The notes beneath the pieces were generated by a model that saw only the letters and a program-made list of their open reading frames with translations, did no database searches and had not been told where the DNA came from. The translations under genes and the position numbers were made by a program. A stretch of DNA of 64,000 nucleotides from Blasia pusilla (taxonomy: Eukaryota > Marchantiophyta > Marchantiopsida > Blasiales): contig CM114275.1 of assembly GCA_050084515.1 (NCBI GenBank), forward strand, positions 12,648,001-12,712,000, in the 5' to 3' direction. Below are positions 12,114 through 23,885 of this stretch, piece after piece; position 1 is the first letter of the stretch; the number at the start of each line of letters is the position of its first letter.

Positions 12114-12166
12114 CTTCTGAATAGTCCAAGCACCTATTGGATGTAGGTGCTTGGACTATTCAGAAG
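12114..12166. repeat. Perfect inverted repeat, 23-bp arms, 7-base loop
   Basis: Bases 12114-12136 are exactly complementary to 12144-12166 with the loop TTGGATG. The two arms have no mismatch. It lies between truncated hAT-like sequence and purine-rich direct repeats (ACAAAGTTGA, GAGACGCAA). Confidence 0.9.
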
Positions 12167-12389
12167 GTCTGCACCAAGTATCGGAAAACTTGCCCATGTT
12201 GGGAAGCTAGGAACAAGGAAGACTAAGCTTGACATATGGCCGAGTTGAGAACTCGGAGAGTTGGAAGGTTGATTGGCCAGACGAGACTAGCGTGAGTTTG
12301 GCTGTAGATCAGCTGTGAGAGCATGTCATATCAAACGTACGATTCTGCAACACTAGAGATTGATGTTCAAGGATAGTAGGGGCGTGACA

Positions 12390-12612
12390 AGCATCTGGTT
12401 GCTTCAGACCCGCTTATGAGGAGCGCAAGCTAGATGCAGGAGGAGTGGGAGTCAGACGTAGGCTGGGGGCTGGCTGGTAGTAGGCTAGATATGTGTGGGT
12501 CCAAAGCGAGTGTCGGGTGGGGTTTGCAGTAGGGATGCGAGCCATAGTGCGAGAACGGGTGTGTGGTGGCATGTCCGGACTTTTCTAGACAAGTCTGTCA
12601 ATGTGTGCAAAC
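12390..12612 (-). mobile_element. Possible diverged hAT-like element
   Basis: The segment has the GC-rich 'gcgagaacgggtgtg' block that also occurs in the 20.4-kb copy. On the right it has GCATGTCCGGAC and GTGTGCAAAC, resembling a family terminus. The left terminus is uncertain and I see no 8-bp duplication. Confidence 0.4.
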
Positions 12613-12654
12613 ATGCCCGCGCCCTGGCTACTCCTTATGAAACGACTCTCCCCT

Positions 12655-13010
12655 ATCTTTGAAGTCATAACGACTCGTGACATGACTTCTTCCACATGGG
12701 CACGCCCATCCCTCACCTTTTTGGGGAAAGAGCCAAAAGGCTCTTCCCCCAAAAATAGCCTCCAAACGGTAATTTGCGTGCACAAGTTGACGGATGACCG
12801 TGGACTCAATCAACAAGTCGCGTGGTTGACAAAGACCAAAGTAGGGAAATCGTCAATAATAATTTTCCCAATGCAACGGGCGTGTTCCCAACATCATCCG
12901 ACATCTCGGGACGAAGTTACACCTAAACAACCCGTTGACCCTCTTTGTCGTCGATACGGTAAAACCGTAGAACTCTACTTGTCGACTAACTAAGAACTGA
13001 TAAGTGTCTC
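12655..13010. repeat. LTR-A fragment, right part
   Basis: Collinear with the right 300 bases of LTR-A copy 1 and of the 50.9-kb copy. Shared landmarks are the 'aaaaatagcctcc' block, 'gcgtgcacaagtt', 'tcaacaagtc', and 'aagttacacctaaacaaccc' shortly before the end. The left part of the repeat was not found. As it lies to the right of the minus-strand gag it could be the remnant 5' repeat of that element. Confidence 0.65.
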
Positions 13011-16000
13011 TTCATTTTCTTAAGTCATGTCCTCTTGAAACTTGGCATTTTTAATCAATGGGATTGCTTGAAATCAATTTAAATTTGGGAAAGTTAACTA
13101 TGGGAGGTAGACTAAGTATAAACCTGTGCATCACATGCGATTACCCTAGTCCTCTACTACTAGAAGATGGTAGAAAACACTATTGTACTTGTAGGTAGTC
13201 GTGTTTACGGATTTGCCCCCTTACTTTACCACCTTTCTTTAGGACCGGGTCCATGTAGGTGGAATTCTATTTCGAATTGCCTCATTTTCGGTAATGTGCA
13301 ATTTGAAGGAGGTGAAAAACATCGTAAGGACTTGCGACTCGCACCACCGCGCAAACCGGAATTTCATTTGGGTGCTCCTATTTAGTCCGTTGGATTGGAG
13401 ACATCTATGACAAACAGCAAAGGTCTTTATCGGATAGGATTTGATCCTTATTATAAGCTTGTGCAATGCACAAGCTGAATTGTCAAAGTTCTTATTGACT
13501 TAAAAGGTGAGAAGCCTTCTACTTGAGAAGAATTTGAAAAATGAGAGGGCACTCTCATATATTTAGATATGAATTGTCACTCTTCATCGTTTTGTTTCGT
13601 ATGGATTTCATTCGCCGGATAAGTAGCCCAGCGAACGGAAGGTCGGGTTTTTCCTGTTCTTGTTATGTACCCACTTACCTTTGGCAGAGCAGATGCTTGG
13701 AATCAGAGGGTCTCATCCGGACTCGGCTCTCTCATACGCCCTCCCGTTCTGGCACCATAAACCCGTGGTTGGCCCCACTATGTCTGGGGCGAACCAGCGA
13801 TTGTTAATGGATCAAGTGCGTGAGGATGTTTCATCCCGATCTTCATACTTTCAAAACTAGCATATGATGGAGTCCGATCCGGATGCCTCACATTTGGAGT
13901 ATGCGTTTGCGTTTAGGGAAAATCGGCGATTCAAGAAGAAGAGACTCTTCCACTTAGTATGTGCTAGAGATCGGGCGACAATGAGATGATCAAGGACATG
14001 AGGCGTTCATAACGTCTGTAAAACTCGTGATGAGTTTTGGGGACTATTTCTAATCGTGAGAATCTGAGACGGCATTGATCGAGGCAGTGCCAGATTTCCG
14101 CTTCCTGTACGTTTGAACTTTGTCGATTACGTCACCGCGGATCATCTTCGCTGGTATTAATCTCAACGCTCCCCTAGATTCTTCAACATGTTGGGTCTTA
14201 TTAAAAATCCTGGCTGCTTTGATGCGAGGTTTGGCTGCGATCAAATTACATATGATTCTCATATCCGACTGGAAAACTCGTTGTGTCGACGGTTTTATGC
14301 ACAATACAACGAGAGTATCTAGAGACGAAGTATATACTGAAGGGGATCTGATCATTTACTCCGAAGCGCTTAGGTTAAACTCAAGATGCTGGATTATTTG
14401 TAGGGAGTACATCTTGTTCGAAACACACTCCACACTAGCGTACAAGGCACGGTTTCAATTCCATCTGCCATACGTGACGCACGGGCAAGAGATTCTTCGG
14501 AAAGACTAACGAGGCTGACTGTTGGACTTGATCTCACATTGGCTGACGCAGTGTGGCAGGATTGGTGAACAGCAATCTTGCAGCGTCGTCAATATGAACT
14601 GCGTCTATCGATTCATCTGAATATCCGTTCCGAGAACGGGGAACGGAATCCGGATTTATGAACTGGACTCATTGACCTGTCAGTAAATGAACTTCGGCTA
14701 ATTGAAGGAGACTCTTGCCGGGCAATTCTGCGAAGCGGTCAATATACCAAGAAAGTGTCTTAGAAGGCCGTAGAGGATCATTGATTTCACCGCTGTCTTT
14801 GTTGCAACCTTTCCACGAAAACGAGTGAGACTATCGTTGAGGGCCCCGAGGAAATTCTTGAACGCTCGGAATAAGCTCCATCCAAACTGGACTGTAGCCG
14901 GCCACGAGCGATCTCCAGCTCGGCCGGCCACGAGTGGCGAAGATTCGCGAGGTTCATTGATTCAACAAGGCGGGCCATAAATGATAACAGGAGATCCTTC
15001 CCTGTAAAGAAGCCCGAGCACTACAGATTTATCAGACATTGCTTGAACTTGCTTGCACGTTAAGTTGTTAACAACGTTGCTGCTTGATGTTTAGATCACT
15101 TCGATCGGTCCAATCTGAAGGATCTACGTCACAAATATTCTCCGGAGAGAGCCGAAGTTCCGATCATCCAGTACGGTTGTACCAGACTTGAAGTGTACAG
15201 TTATGTGGAACTCACAAAGGCCATGAGCCCTTGTTTCAGGACTACATACAGCAGACAATGAGCCCTGCTTTATCTTCTTTATCTTCTGAAGCGACGTGGC
15301 CAACATTCTTAGCAGAGGGTCGCAGACCAAACCGGATGCTCCACTCGCACACACGGGTCCTACCCAACAATGTAGTCCAAAAGAGAGCAGCGGATTCGGA
15401 ACTGACAGATGAGTCAAAGTCGAAAGCGGCTCTGCGAGATGCCTAAATATTGGAGGAACAGGTGCTGTTATCATTGGGGCGGGGCAGGACCGAGTGTGCA
15501 AGGCGTGAAGTCGGGCATTCCAGAGTGAAACTCACACGACACGATACCACATTATATATTCGAGCCTGCCTAATAATGATGGACAGACCAGGTCCGCTCT
15601 AAAGATGTCCTCGTTCAAGAAAGTAGTTGAACTTGCTCATGATCACAGCCGCGCCGAGTTAAACACACGGCTAACTGTTCAGAGTCTTCAGACGAAGGCT
15701 CCTGGATACATTTCTTCTTCAACCCTGCAACGCAGCTAGATTCCTCGTCAGTCAAATGCTTAATATGGAACTCACGACCATCGCTCGAGCGAGATAGGCG
15801 ACTGAAGTAGGCCGAAACCCTAGCTAGCCGAAACAGTTTCAGGCTTTCAGCGTGTGTAAAACGGCGAGGACAGGGCTTCTGGAGCGCAATCAAGGACGCA
15901 CGCGGTGATAATTGAAAGTAGAAGGCCCGTGTTAGCTCCGAATTATGTCAGGCGGAAGCGGCTCTCATTCAACGCTGACAAACACGATTACAGCAGCATA

Positions 16001-16150
16001 CAGCTAACCGAACCTAATCGGCCTTGGATAGAGTTGACTTACGACGAACGCCAGAAAAGCTGCCGGAAGAGACCCCACCGACCCAGCCCGATTGCCTTCA
16101 ATTCCTGATAATTAAACTTTAGAGGATTCCATATTCCAGACCATAATTGA
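13011..16150. other. GC-richer island without a recognisable gene
   Basis: Composition is more balanced than in the neighbouring repeats. Frames of 129 codons (14120-14509, plus), 125 codons (15124-15501, minus) and 92 codons (15615-15893, minus) exist, but I recognise none, and the strands compete with each other. The two minus frames share a short theme, EFHI, which may hint at a duplicated exon or chance. A 14-base direct repeat CGGCCGGCCACGAG lies near 14.9 kb. Confidence 0.35.
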
Positions 16151-17124
16151 CCCCCAGCTCGAGCTGCTCGAGGTCGGTCGGTTCTAGGATACCAGCTGCC
16201 AGTTCGGGGAAATACAACTCACGCCTCCCTCCAATCCAAGTGGTGGCGCTTCTTGTACCCGTAGGCTTTCCACAACGTGAGAGATTTTCACATTATTAAA
16301 GTTGCATTCACATCTCCGTTCCAAATTGTAAGATTTTTTCCTAGTCTGACTTCGATTGTACTTCAGTATTCAATAATGATGAAAACAGGTACGGAATGGT
16401 GTGATCTCCTAAACATATTTCCTTCTCTTCTATAGAGAGTACATGCGCTTTGGGACCAGATATACATTTGCGAGACCCGGATTTATTTAAATCACTTACG
16501 GGTGTGGGTCTTTATTAGGCTTTGTGTGTAGATCACATTTTAGTAAAGTGGGGTAGAATTTCGACCATCACTCGATGCACGGATATTTTTAATTATTTAT
16601 TAATATCTTATATATTTATTTTTGAAATTATTAAAAAATCAAATCTATTTCTAAGAAAGTAGGTGTCAAAAGAACAAAATAATAAACCCAAATGGTGGTT
16701 TTCACGGTGGGGTCTCTTCCGGTTTTCCTTCTTTCATCAAAAGGTGATGGGGGAATTGATCATGAGTATAAGAGAGGGGGGGCATTCAAAGAGTCAAGAT
16801 CACAACCAGCCCACAAATAAGATATGTCAAGCCGGCATATATATATATATGAAAGGTCTGGATGATTTCAAATGTGAAAACATCCCATGGTAGATTATAT
16901 TACTTCATATCTCCTTCAACTTTGCCCCTCTAGCATAAGCTTGTAAGCACTTGCCACCAAGACATAGTTCTTGGAACTTTTTGGACCAAGCCCCATTGCT
17001 TGACACGCTTCGTAACTGGTTTTTTTAAGTATTTGTAATTCCACAAATGAGACCCGAGATGATTTGTGAAATGTTGGAAAATTTATTATTAAACCTTCTT
17101 TGTTGTTTGCACACGTCATTGTAT
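16151..17124. other. AT-rich transition without a recognisable gene
   Basis: AT-rich sequence with a run of TA repeats near 16.84 kb. A 67-codon minus frame at 16916-17119 ends in GLGPKSSKNYVLVASAYKLM and looks protein-like, but I cannot place it. Confidence 0.3.
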
Positions 17125-17940
17125 AATCTACATTAGTGTCGCATCCACACTAGACATAGTTTCGATCTTCCCACCACATAGATTAGCTTTCATAAACATA
17201 TGTAAACACATTCATACATATACATCAACACCATGCAACCCAAGTAAAAATGACTCACCTATCCTTCTCCACTCACGATGATACAATGCAAGTTTGCACA
17301 CAGACAAAGTCTGTGTCCATAGACTTATGTCCGTCCATAGGACATGTCCGTGCAGGCGCGGATACCTGTCGCTCGCCTTGGAGCCCGCCGAGTACACCCG
17401 GTCTGACAGAGCCCGCACCCATTGTGTGGCCCACAAGGCGAGCTTGGCTCAGATTGGGCAGGCTCAGGGCCCACGCCCTGAGCCCTGCGTGGCCCCTGAG
17501 CTTGCCCAATCCGGGCCAAATCTGCCCTGCGAGCCTGTCGTGGGTGCTGGCAAGCCACGCGATGGGTGCGGGCTCCCTCAGCCCGGGTCTACGCGGCAAG
17601 TGTGAGTGCGGTCTGAGCATGTCCATTTCCGTGCAATCTTGATACAATGTCATCAAAGCACATTCACTCTCGGATATAAGAGAAGCTTGACTCTAATACC
17701 CTGACTTTTACCAAACCCTACAAAAATCAGTGTTTAGTAGGCTCATCATGATAAAGATGACTCTTTGGAGTCATCCCCTCACCTTAAATATCCTTAAGAA
17801 GAGCCAAAAGAGACCAACCCTCCCCACAAAGATAGCTCTAACAGCATCAGTGTTGACTAAACAATGCTAATCTCAACCTTATCCAACCACTCATTAGAAA
17901 ATAGAGCCTAAAACTCGATAACCATGTACCTTGTTTACAT
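17125..17940. repeat. LTR-A copy 4, split by a hAT-like insertion
   Basis: The left part (17125-17280) carries the 'gatcttcccaccacatag' and 'tacatcaacaccatgcaac' blocks of the LTR-A left end. The right part (17650-17940) carries the 'aagagccaaaagag' and 'aaagatagctctaac' blocks of the LTR-A centre. A 353-bp hAT-like element with a perfect target duplication separates them. The copy is strongly diverged and its outer ends are not sharp. Confidence 0.55.
17289..17641 (+). mobile_element. hAT-like short element, reference copy (353 bp), perfect 8-bp duplication
   Basis: Left end CAAGTTTGCACACAGAC, right end the complement of CAAGATTGCACGG. The duplication ATACAATG is exact at 17281-17288 and 17642-17649. 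The first 65 bases hold nested small palindromes (ACAAAGTCTGT, GTCC/GGAC repeats) typical of transposase-binding subterminal repeats. The interior is GC-rich, with GAGCCCGC and GGCCCAC repeats also seen in the other GC-type copies. No coding capacity. It sits inside LTR-A copy 4, so it is the younger insertion. Confidence 0.9.
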
Positions 17941-17971
17941 TATCAAACTCTAATGGTCAACTAATTATGAT

Positions 17972-18228
17972 CATGCTTGCACAAAAATGGACATGGACAG
18001 ACAAGTTCGGATATGTCCACTAGCATGGATTGCAAGGACGAATGGAGCAATAAGGGGGAAGGAAGTAGGGTGGAAGGAGGAACAAAGAGGAAAGTATGGA
18101 GCACAAAAGAAAGTGGGGAGAATGAGTAAGACGGGGGAAGATCAAGCCCACATGTACAAGTCCTTCCAAAGGATGGATGTAAGTCCACGGACATGGATAT
18201 GTCCACGCACTTTGTCATATCCAACCTT
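17972..18228 (+). mobile_element. hAT-like short element, purine-rich subfamily (257 bp)
   Basis: The ends CATGCTTGCACAAAAATGGAC and CATATCCAACCTTG fit the family terminus. The flanks ATTATGAT and ACTATAAT agree at 6 of 8 positions. The interior is the purine-rich type (AAGGGGGAAGGAAGTAGGGTGG), shared with the copies at 60781 and 61961, not the GC-rich type. Confidence 0.75.
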
Positions 18229-18236
18229 GACTATAA

Positions 18237-18500
18237 TGAAGGCTGCACATAGACAAATTCCATTTTCATGGATATGTCCATGTCTGAATTATGTTTGTCC
18301 TATGTAAGAATTTGTCCATGTGGACCCCATCCTCCTCTTTGATCATCCCTTCCACTCGCCCACGTTTATGACGCGTCCCACTCTTTCCTACCACTTCCTT
18401 CCCCTACCCCAACTCCCTCCTCCCTTACTACCATACCTTCCACCACAACTCCACAAGCAATAAGCATAGGCCGCACCTCTTGCAAACCATGGGAGTCCAC
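18237..18500 (+). mobile_element. Second hAT-like element abutting the previous one, 3' end lost
   Basis: Directly after the presumed right duplication of the neighbour comes another family head (GAAGGCTGCACATAGAC, then GGATATGTCCATG). After about 100 bases it runs into pyrimidine-rich DNA that looks like the complement of the purine-rich interior. No right terminus was found. Confidence 0.5.
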
Positions 18501-19515
18501 ATCCACCATAGGGACGAATCCAATTAGAAAACTTGTTTAGTTTTTATTTAAAGATATCTACTCTTTTTTTGTTAATTAATTACCTACATCTATTGGAACT
18601 TGTTCACTTAACTAAAAATAATCCCTAAATCATTATATTAAGATTTTTGAAAAATATATGAGCCACTTTTATCTAGATCTACTCACACTTTATAGTCACC
18701 TAATTAAAATTTATAAATTCCAGAATATGAGTTGTAATGTATTATATTCTCCATGTAACTATCAAAATATTACAACGGGTGCAAATATATATTGGAAAAC
18801 ATAACGAATATCACTCCCCTCCCTATATCCCAACTCTAGTTTTGGATTCCTATTTTAGTTAGATATAAGTCTCCTTCCGATTCACCAATTGATAAATGTG
18901 GAAATCATTCAAAATAAATTTTTTTTCTCCATTATGATAAATAGTAAGACGTTCATTGGCTCGCTAATCCTCGTGCTAACCAATTCAAGGAATTTATTCC
19001 TCTTAATGTTGCTTTTGAGAACCTACCTAGAACTTGAAGGTATCATGTCTCACTAATATATATTCAAAATGAGTGCAAACCCAATTTCTCCACACTAGGG
19101 TGAGATACTTCAGCCAACTTGCAACATAAGAGCAAAGATAAGATGCGGGTCAATATCAAAATGTTCATTGCATGTCATGATGCCAAAAGAGCTATTAACT
19201 CTTTTCTATAAGATCCTATTTTGATCCACTACCATACATCCATTGGACTCCATAAGTAATTTTTTGCAAGAGAAATGCCAATGTGCCAAAAATTTCCAAG
19301 ACATGCTAGTTTTAGAAGTTAGAATTCACATAATGCGCGTTTTTCCTCTTTGTGAAAATGCTAGACAAACAAAGGCATTTTCCTGATCAAAACTAGGTTT
19401 CAACTAATCCACCTATGATTTATGGAATGGGTTAGCAATTCATTCTGCGTAATTAGCACATCAATTCCAAATTTTGTTTCACAACAAGAAAATCCCTATC
19501 CTTGTTTGACTCTCC
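18501..19515. other. AT-rich intergenic DNA
   Basis: No gene, terminal repeat or domain recognised. Frames are short and stop-filled. Confidence 0.5.
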
Positions 19516-19916
19516 CAAGGTTGGACATAAAGAAAGTCTGTGTCTACGGACTTTTGTCTTTCCCTAGGATAGACATGTCCGTGTAAGCCCCGCTTCTTGC
19601 GACTCGCCAACCAATAATGTAAACCTGGGCTCTACTAGCCTGCATCATAGCTTAGTGACCTACCACAAATTCTTGCTGCTTGTTTTGTAGCCCATCTCCA
19701 ACCCGTGCATGGCCCGCACCGAGCCCACTTAGCCCACATTGATCCAAAATCTGCACACTTGTTCTATCCATACCCTACATCCTTAATCCGTGCATGCACT
19801 TGTCTCCACATTTGAAGCCCATGCACGCGACTCGGGAACCCAAAATAAAGAAGGACGGAGGAACGGTTTAGCATGTGTGTCCCATGGACAAACAAGACTA
19901 TTTCCGTGTAACCTTG
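19516..19916 (+). mobile_element. hAT-like short element (401 bp), 7 of 8 target bases match
   Basis: Ends CAAGGTTGGACATAAAG and TTCCGTGTAACCTTG. Flanks GACTCTCC and GACTTTCC differ at one position. GC-type interior with several 'gcccgca' and 'agcccac' words. No open frame of note. Confidence 0.85.
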
Positions 19917-20364
19917 GACTTTCCTTATGATCCATTAAATCGTGAGGAAGGTTCTACATTACCACACCTTTCACTCACAACACAAATCCTTAAATTCCTC
20001 CAACTCAAAGATCATACATCACTCTCATTTCTAAGCTAGCACAAACAATATCTATCAAATATCTGGAAAAAATGACACGCATTCCAAATGAGGCTCTAAA
20101 ATCCATAGAACTCAATCTCAATCTCCCCTTCCTTTCTCTAAGATCACTCTACAATAGCTAAGTGTTGCATGATACACCAAGAGCCTCAAGGATTCTTGCC
20201 AAAAGTTGTGCATGTTGTAGAATTATAATCATTTCACTCTAAAGAGAGATTGTATATATAAGAGAGAGGGGATTTTGACTTACCCCTTAGAAGAGGATGG
20301 TGGAAAACCCTAGGTCAAGATAACACTAAGAGATAGAAGAGCTATAAGTTAGTGTCTATCTAAC

Positions 20365-20815
20365 TGAGGTTGCACGGAAACGGACATGCCCAACATGTAT
20401 CCCGCCCGGATTTTGTCGGTATCCGAGGGCTTGCATAGGCTCAAGATGCGAGAACGGGTGTGCACTAGGATTAAGAAAGGCAAGCAGGGATGGAATGGGT
20501 CTACGCGCTATGAGCCCTTGTATGCATTGCTTTAAGTTGACATGCGGCGGGGCCTTGTGTGAGCCTTATTACAGTCTAGCCGTAAGCCCTATGGACGCCA
20601 ATGCAAGCTTAAGGCAGGCTGTTGTGGGCTACAAAATGGATGGTAGGACCGTGAGATGGGTTCTTGGACTGGATGCGGGCTGGTTGAGTCCAAGTCTACA
20701 TTGTAGGCAAGGCGGAGCCGGATGTAGGTTGTGGGTACCAAGGCCCGCGCAGACATGTCCACCGTGGGGGAGGACATAAGTCCGTGGACACGGACTTTAA
20801 TCGTGTACAACCTTG
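20365..20815 (-). mobile_element. hAT-like short element (451 bp), longest copy
   Basis: The left end TGAGGTTGCACGGAAACGG is the tail type; the right end is the complement of CAAGGTTGTACACG. Flanks TATCTAAC and TAGCTAAT agree at 6 of 8. The head motifs lie on the right, so it is inverted relative to the 17.3-kb copy. A 94-codon frame inside is compositional only. Confidence 0.82.
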
Positions 20816-23560
20816 TAGCTAATTAGATTTACGACATGACTAAACTAGATATTAATAATTTTCAACACTTTTAGTTTAGCGATATTAGTTTGTAGAAGGT
20901 AGTTACCTACTTGAAATTGATGAGCTAATTTATGGTTGTAGATTTTGACCTTAGGATCATTGGTTGGACCTTAAGTCATTGGCCATAAATTTAAGCTTCA
21001 TTTACAGAATCTTACACTCTCCCCAAACCTTTGTGCCTTTACTTCTCCTTTTCCTCCATACAATTCGAATCTTTCGTTCTTACATTGACACAACAGTAGA
21101 GTAGAAAAGCTTCTTTCGAAAGGAACTTGTATTGGCATTATAATTTAGAACTAAATTAGTCTTCATGCTCGAATTGAGTGTGTAATCTCATTATAATATT
21201 GTGCAAGACCTCAACTCCACTCCCATTCATAATAGGTAGAGAACATGTTTTTCTTTCTAAAAGTAATTTTTGCTTGTCTACACGGGATTTGATTTTCTAT
21301 AATTTTAGTAATACAAAAGTCAAAAAATTTCCCCAAATTTTGGATTCCTTTGGAGGTGGAATGGATGATTTGATAAAAATAAAATAAAATATGGAATGAG
21401 ATTTTAACATGAAGAGCAAATTAAAAAAAGCGATAGCATGGAAAGTTCCCTTTCCATGCTATCCCTTTTAAATAAAAAATAAATTTTTTTCTTTTTCGTG
21501 CTTTGAATAACTATATTAGCCAATATATATTGAGTCCAAAGTCACAATGGTCATTGCAAATATACCAAAACTAAGCACATTTATCATGAACATCTAGAAA
21601 GGTGAAAATATTATAGAGTGAAAGTTTTTAGAGGGGCTTCATGCTTATGAATCGTGTGCAAGCTTAGATGAATGAAAACTTGCTTTGTTAAATTATGATT
21701 CTTCTTACTTTTATTACATTAGATCTATGGAGGGACCTCGATGTACTTGTCACATGTACATTAGGATATCACTAAGTTCTTTCTTCTAATTTGTCAACTC
21801 CATTTTATTTATCATATATTTTGCATTTTTAAAATATGTTTCAACCAAAGGTTATCAAAATAAAGATTGATGCACTTATGCTCAACTACATACAAGAGTG
21901 TTCCTCGATCCCAAATGTTGTTCTCTTTGTTGATTCCATGATTATTTAATGGTAGAAAGTTTGATTGCATGCATCTCTTTCCACCAACCTCCAATGATTT
22001 CTTTTGTCATTAGCTTTTGTAACTTACTACTTAATAGTTTGAAGGTGTTCATATCTTCCCCAATGTCTTGTTTCTTGTAAAAGAGAAAATTTTAATTTGA
22101 TCTATTTATTGATTTAGATTGTTGACTTTGTCACAATATATTAGTGGAAAAAAATCAACCCCCTTAAATAGAATTCCTAATAAACCATGGTTGAGAATTT
22201 TGCAAAAACCTTTCCATCCCACAATCAAGTGTTGTAGGCAAGTATCATCATTCGAGGAGCAGATGATGCTCAAGGGAGGAAGCCATTATAAAGAGTATTA
22301 CCGAACGCTTATGATTAGGACAAGCAATTTTAGTCTCATATGCCTCTTGTGGTGTAGACCAGACACAACAACATTCCTCGACTTTTTAAGTATCAACGGT
22401 GGGATCCGCTAGGCACACTCTTGCAACCGCATACAACCCCAAGAATTTATTTTTTTTGCCGAGAGTTTTGTAGAAGGTTTCCTTGCACTCTCCAACAACA
22501 ATAGACGTAATCTCCACCAAAACAACCATTTCATCTAAAAGTTTTGCTAGATGTAAGAAGTTTGGGAGGGCACGAGGACATGCGGACACGCCGACTCTCT
22601 TGCACAAAAAAATATTGGGCAGTAAAAGCATAAGGACCCCTCAGAAAATCTACGACTCCAAACAAAATCCATGAGTCCAACAAGTTTCAAATCATTTTAT
22701 AGCATAGGATGACATTCAAGTGTCGTAACGACCGATGTCGGATCTGGCCCTAAATGTCAATAGAACCTAAGCCAGAAGATTGAAAGGGAATCGTATATGG
22801 GAGAATCACAAGCTCTCTTGATATTCTTACCATCGAAACCACATGTGAACTTTATGAAAAAGAAGAAAAACACCATCTCCTCTCTTGTTCTTCGAGAAAA
22901 ATAAAATACTCGACGCCAAAACGAAGAAGTTGGATTTGCCAACCACTTTGGATGTGAAGATGAGAAAGGATGCGTTCAATGTCTAGTTCGATCTATCTAT
23001 ATAATCTAAGAGACAAGATTGGGAGGAACAAATCACTAGTTTTGGTTAGCAAGGGAATGGAGGTATCACCATCCATCAGGAAGAGAATGAGATATTTTGG
23101 AGGATTTTTATATCTATCATTTGATGCATGCGAATGTGTTTCTAAATTAAAATTTTAACAATTACAAATGGAAACAACAACATAAATATGGTCATTGTCA
23201 AAGTGTGAGGAGATCTAGTCCAACTATATTTCAACCACAAACCCACTATCAAAATAAAGAGGACAACCAAAGATCCAAACAAAACAAATGGCCCAATTGA
23301 TAATTATCAAAATGATACTCCAGAAGTCTTAGGGTCGCTCTCCATTCTGAGCTTTGCATGTGAAAACAACTACCTTTACACAAATCCTCTTCCACCCAAA
23401 ACATAGAGCTACACCTAATGTTATCAAAAACTATTCCAATTGCATGTAAAGCAATAGGGATGGAATATAAAGTGACTCTTTCCGTATTCAAACTCCATTT
23501 TGATGCCACGCTAATCTCCACTATGTAGAGGGGAATGACATATAGTCCCATTGCCCTAAA
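20816..23560. other. AT-rich intergenic DNA with one short hairpin
   Basis: No gene recognised. Frames of up to 100 codons (23249-23551, minus; 22119-22412, plus) have no family resemblance. An inverted repeat at 21432-21463 is listed separately. Confidence 0.45.
21432..21463. repeat. Perfect 14-bp inverted repeat with 4-base loop, A/T-tailed
   Basis: GATAGCATGGAAAG at 21432-21445 pairs with 21450-21463. One mismatch outward, pairing resumes with an A-run against a T-run. It resembles a hairpin followed by a T-stretch; function unknown. Confidence 0.85.
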
Positions 23561-23593
23561 ATCTAATTGGCTGGGTTAAAGTAGATATGATAG

Positions 23594-23885
23594 GGGTGGT
23601 CAAAGAGGTGTGAAAATAATAATGTAAAGAGGTGATGGTCAAAGAGATGTGCATCAATATAATCCAACACATGATGTTCCCACATATTAGGCAGGAATTG
23701 TACCTCCCTTCTCTCGGTAGCTCGTATTCTACCTCCATAACCGACCTCATGCATCATGAGCTAGCTTACCTGAAGCCAAATCTCCCTAAAGCTCCCACCT
23801 CTCGGTAGCTCGTGTTCTCTCTCCATGACCGACCTTAGGCATCCTGAGCTAGCTTACCTGAATCTAAATTTAGGTCGCTGTAAGG
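23594..23885. repeat. Two small tandem duplications (about 45 bp and 88 bp units)
   Basis: GGTCAAAGAGRTGTG occurs twice near 23.60-23.66 kb. From 23713, a unit beginning CTCGGTAGCTCG is repeated at 23801 (period 88), with shared GACCGACCT and GAGCTAGCTTACCTGAA words. The units are about four-fifths identical by eye. Confidence 0.75.

Noticed and set aside
16916-17119. Minus-strand 67-codon frame ending GLGPKSSKNYVLVASAY
   Set aside because: It looks somewhat protein-like but has no partner exon, recognisable domain or strong start, so it is not listed as a gene.
17250-17656. Overlapping frames of 130, 127 and 103 codons on both strands
   Set aside because: They lie inside the GC-rich interior of a hAT-like element; GC-rich DNA has few stops. 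Similar frames at 7333-7641, 20495-20779, 50277-50741, 53587-53847, 56556-56936 and 60667-61071 were rejected for the same reason.
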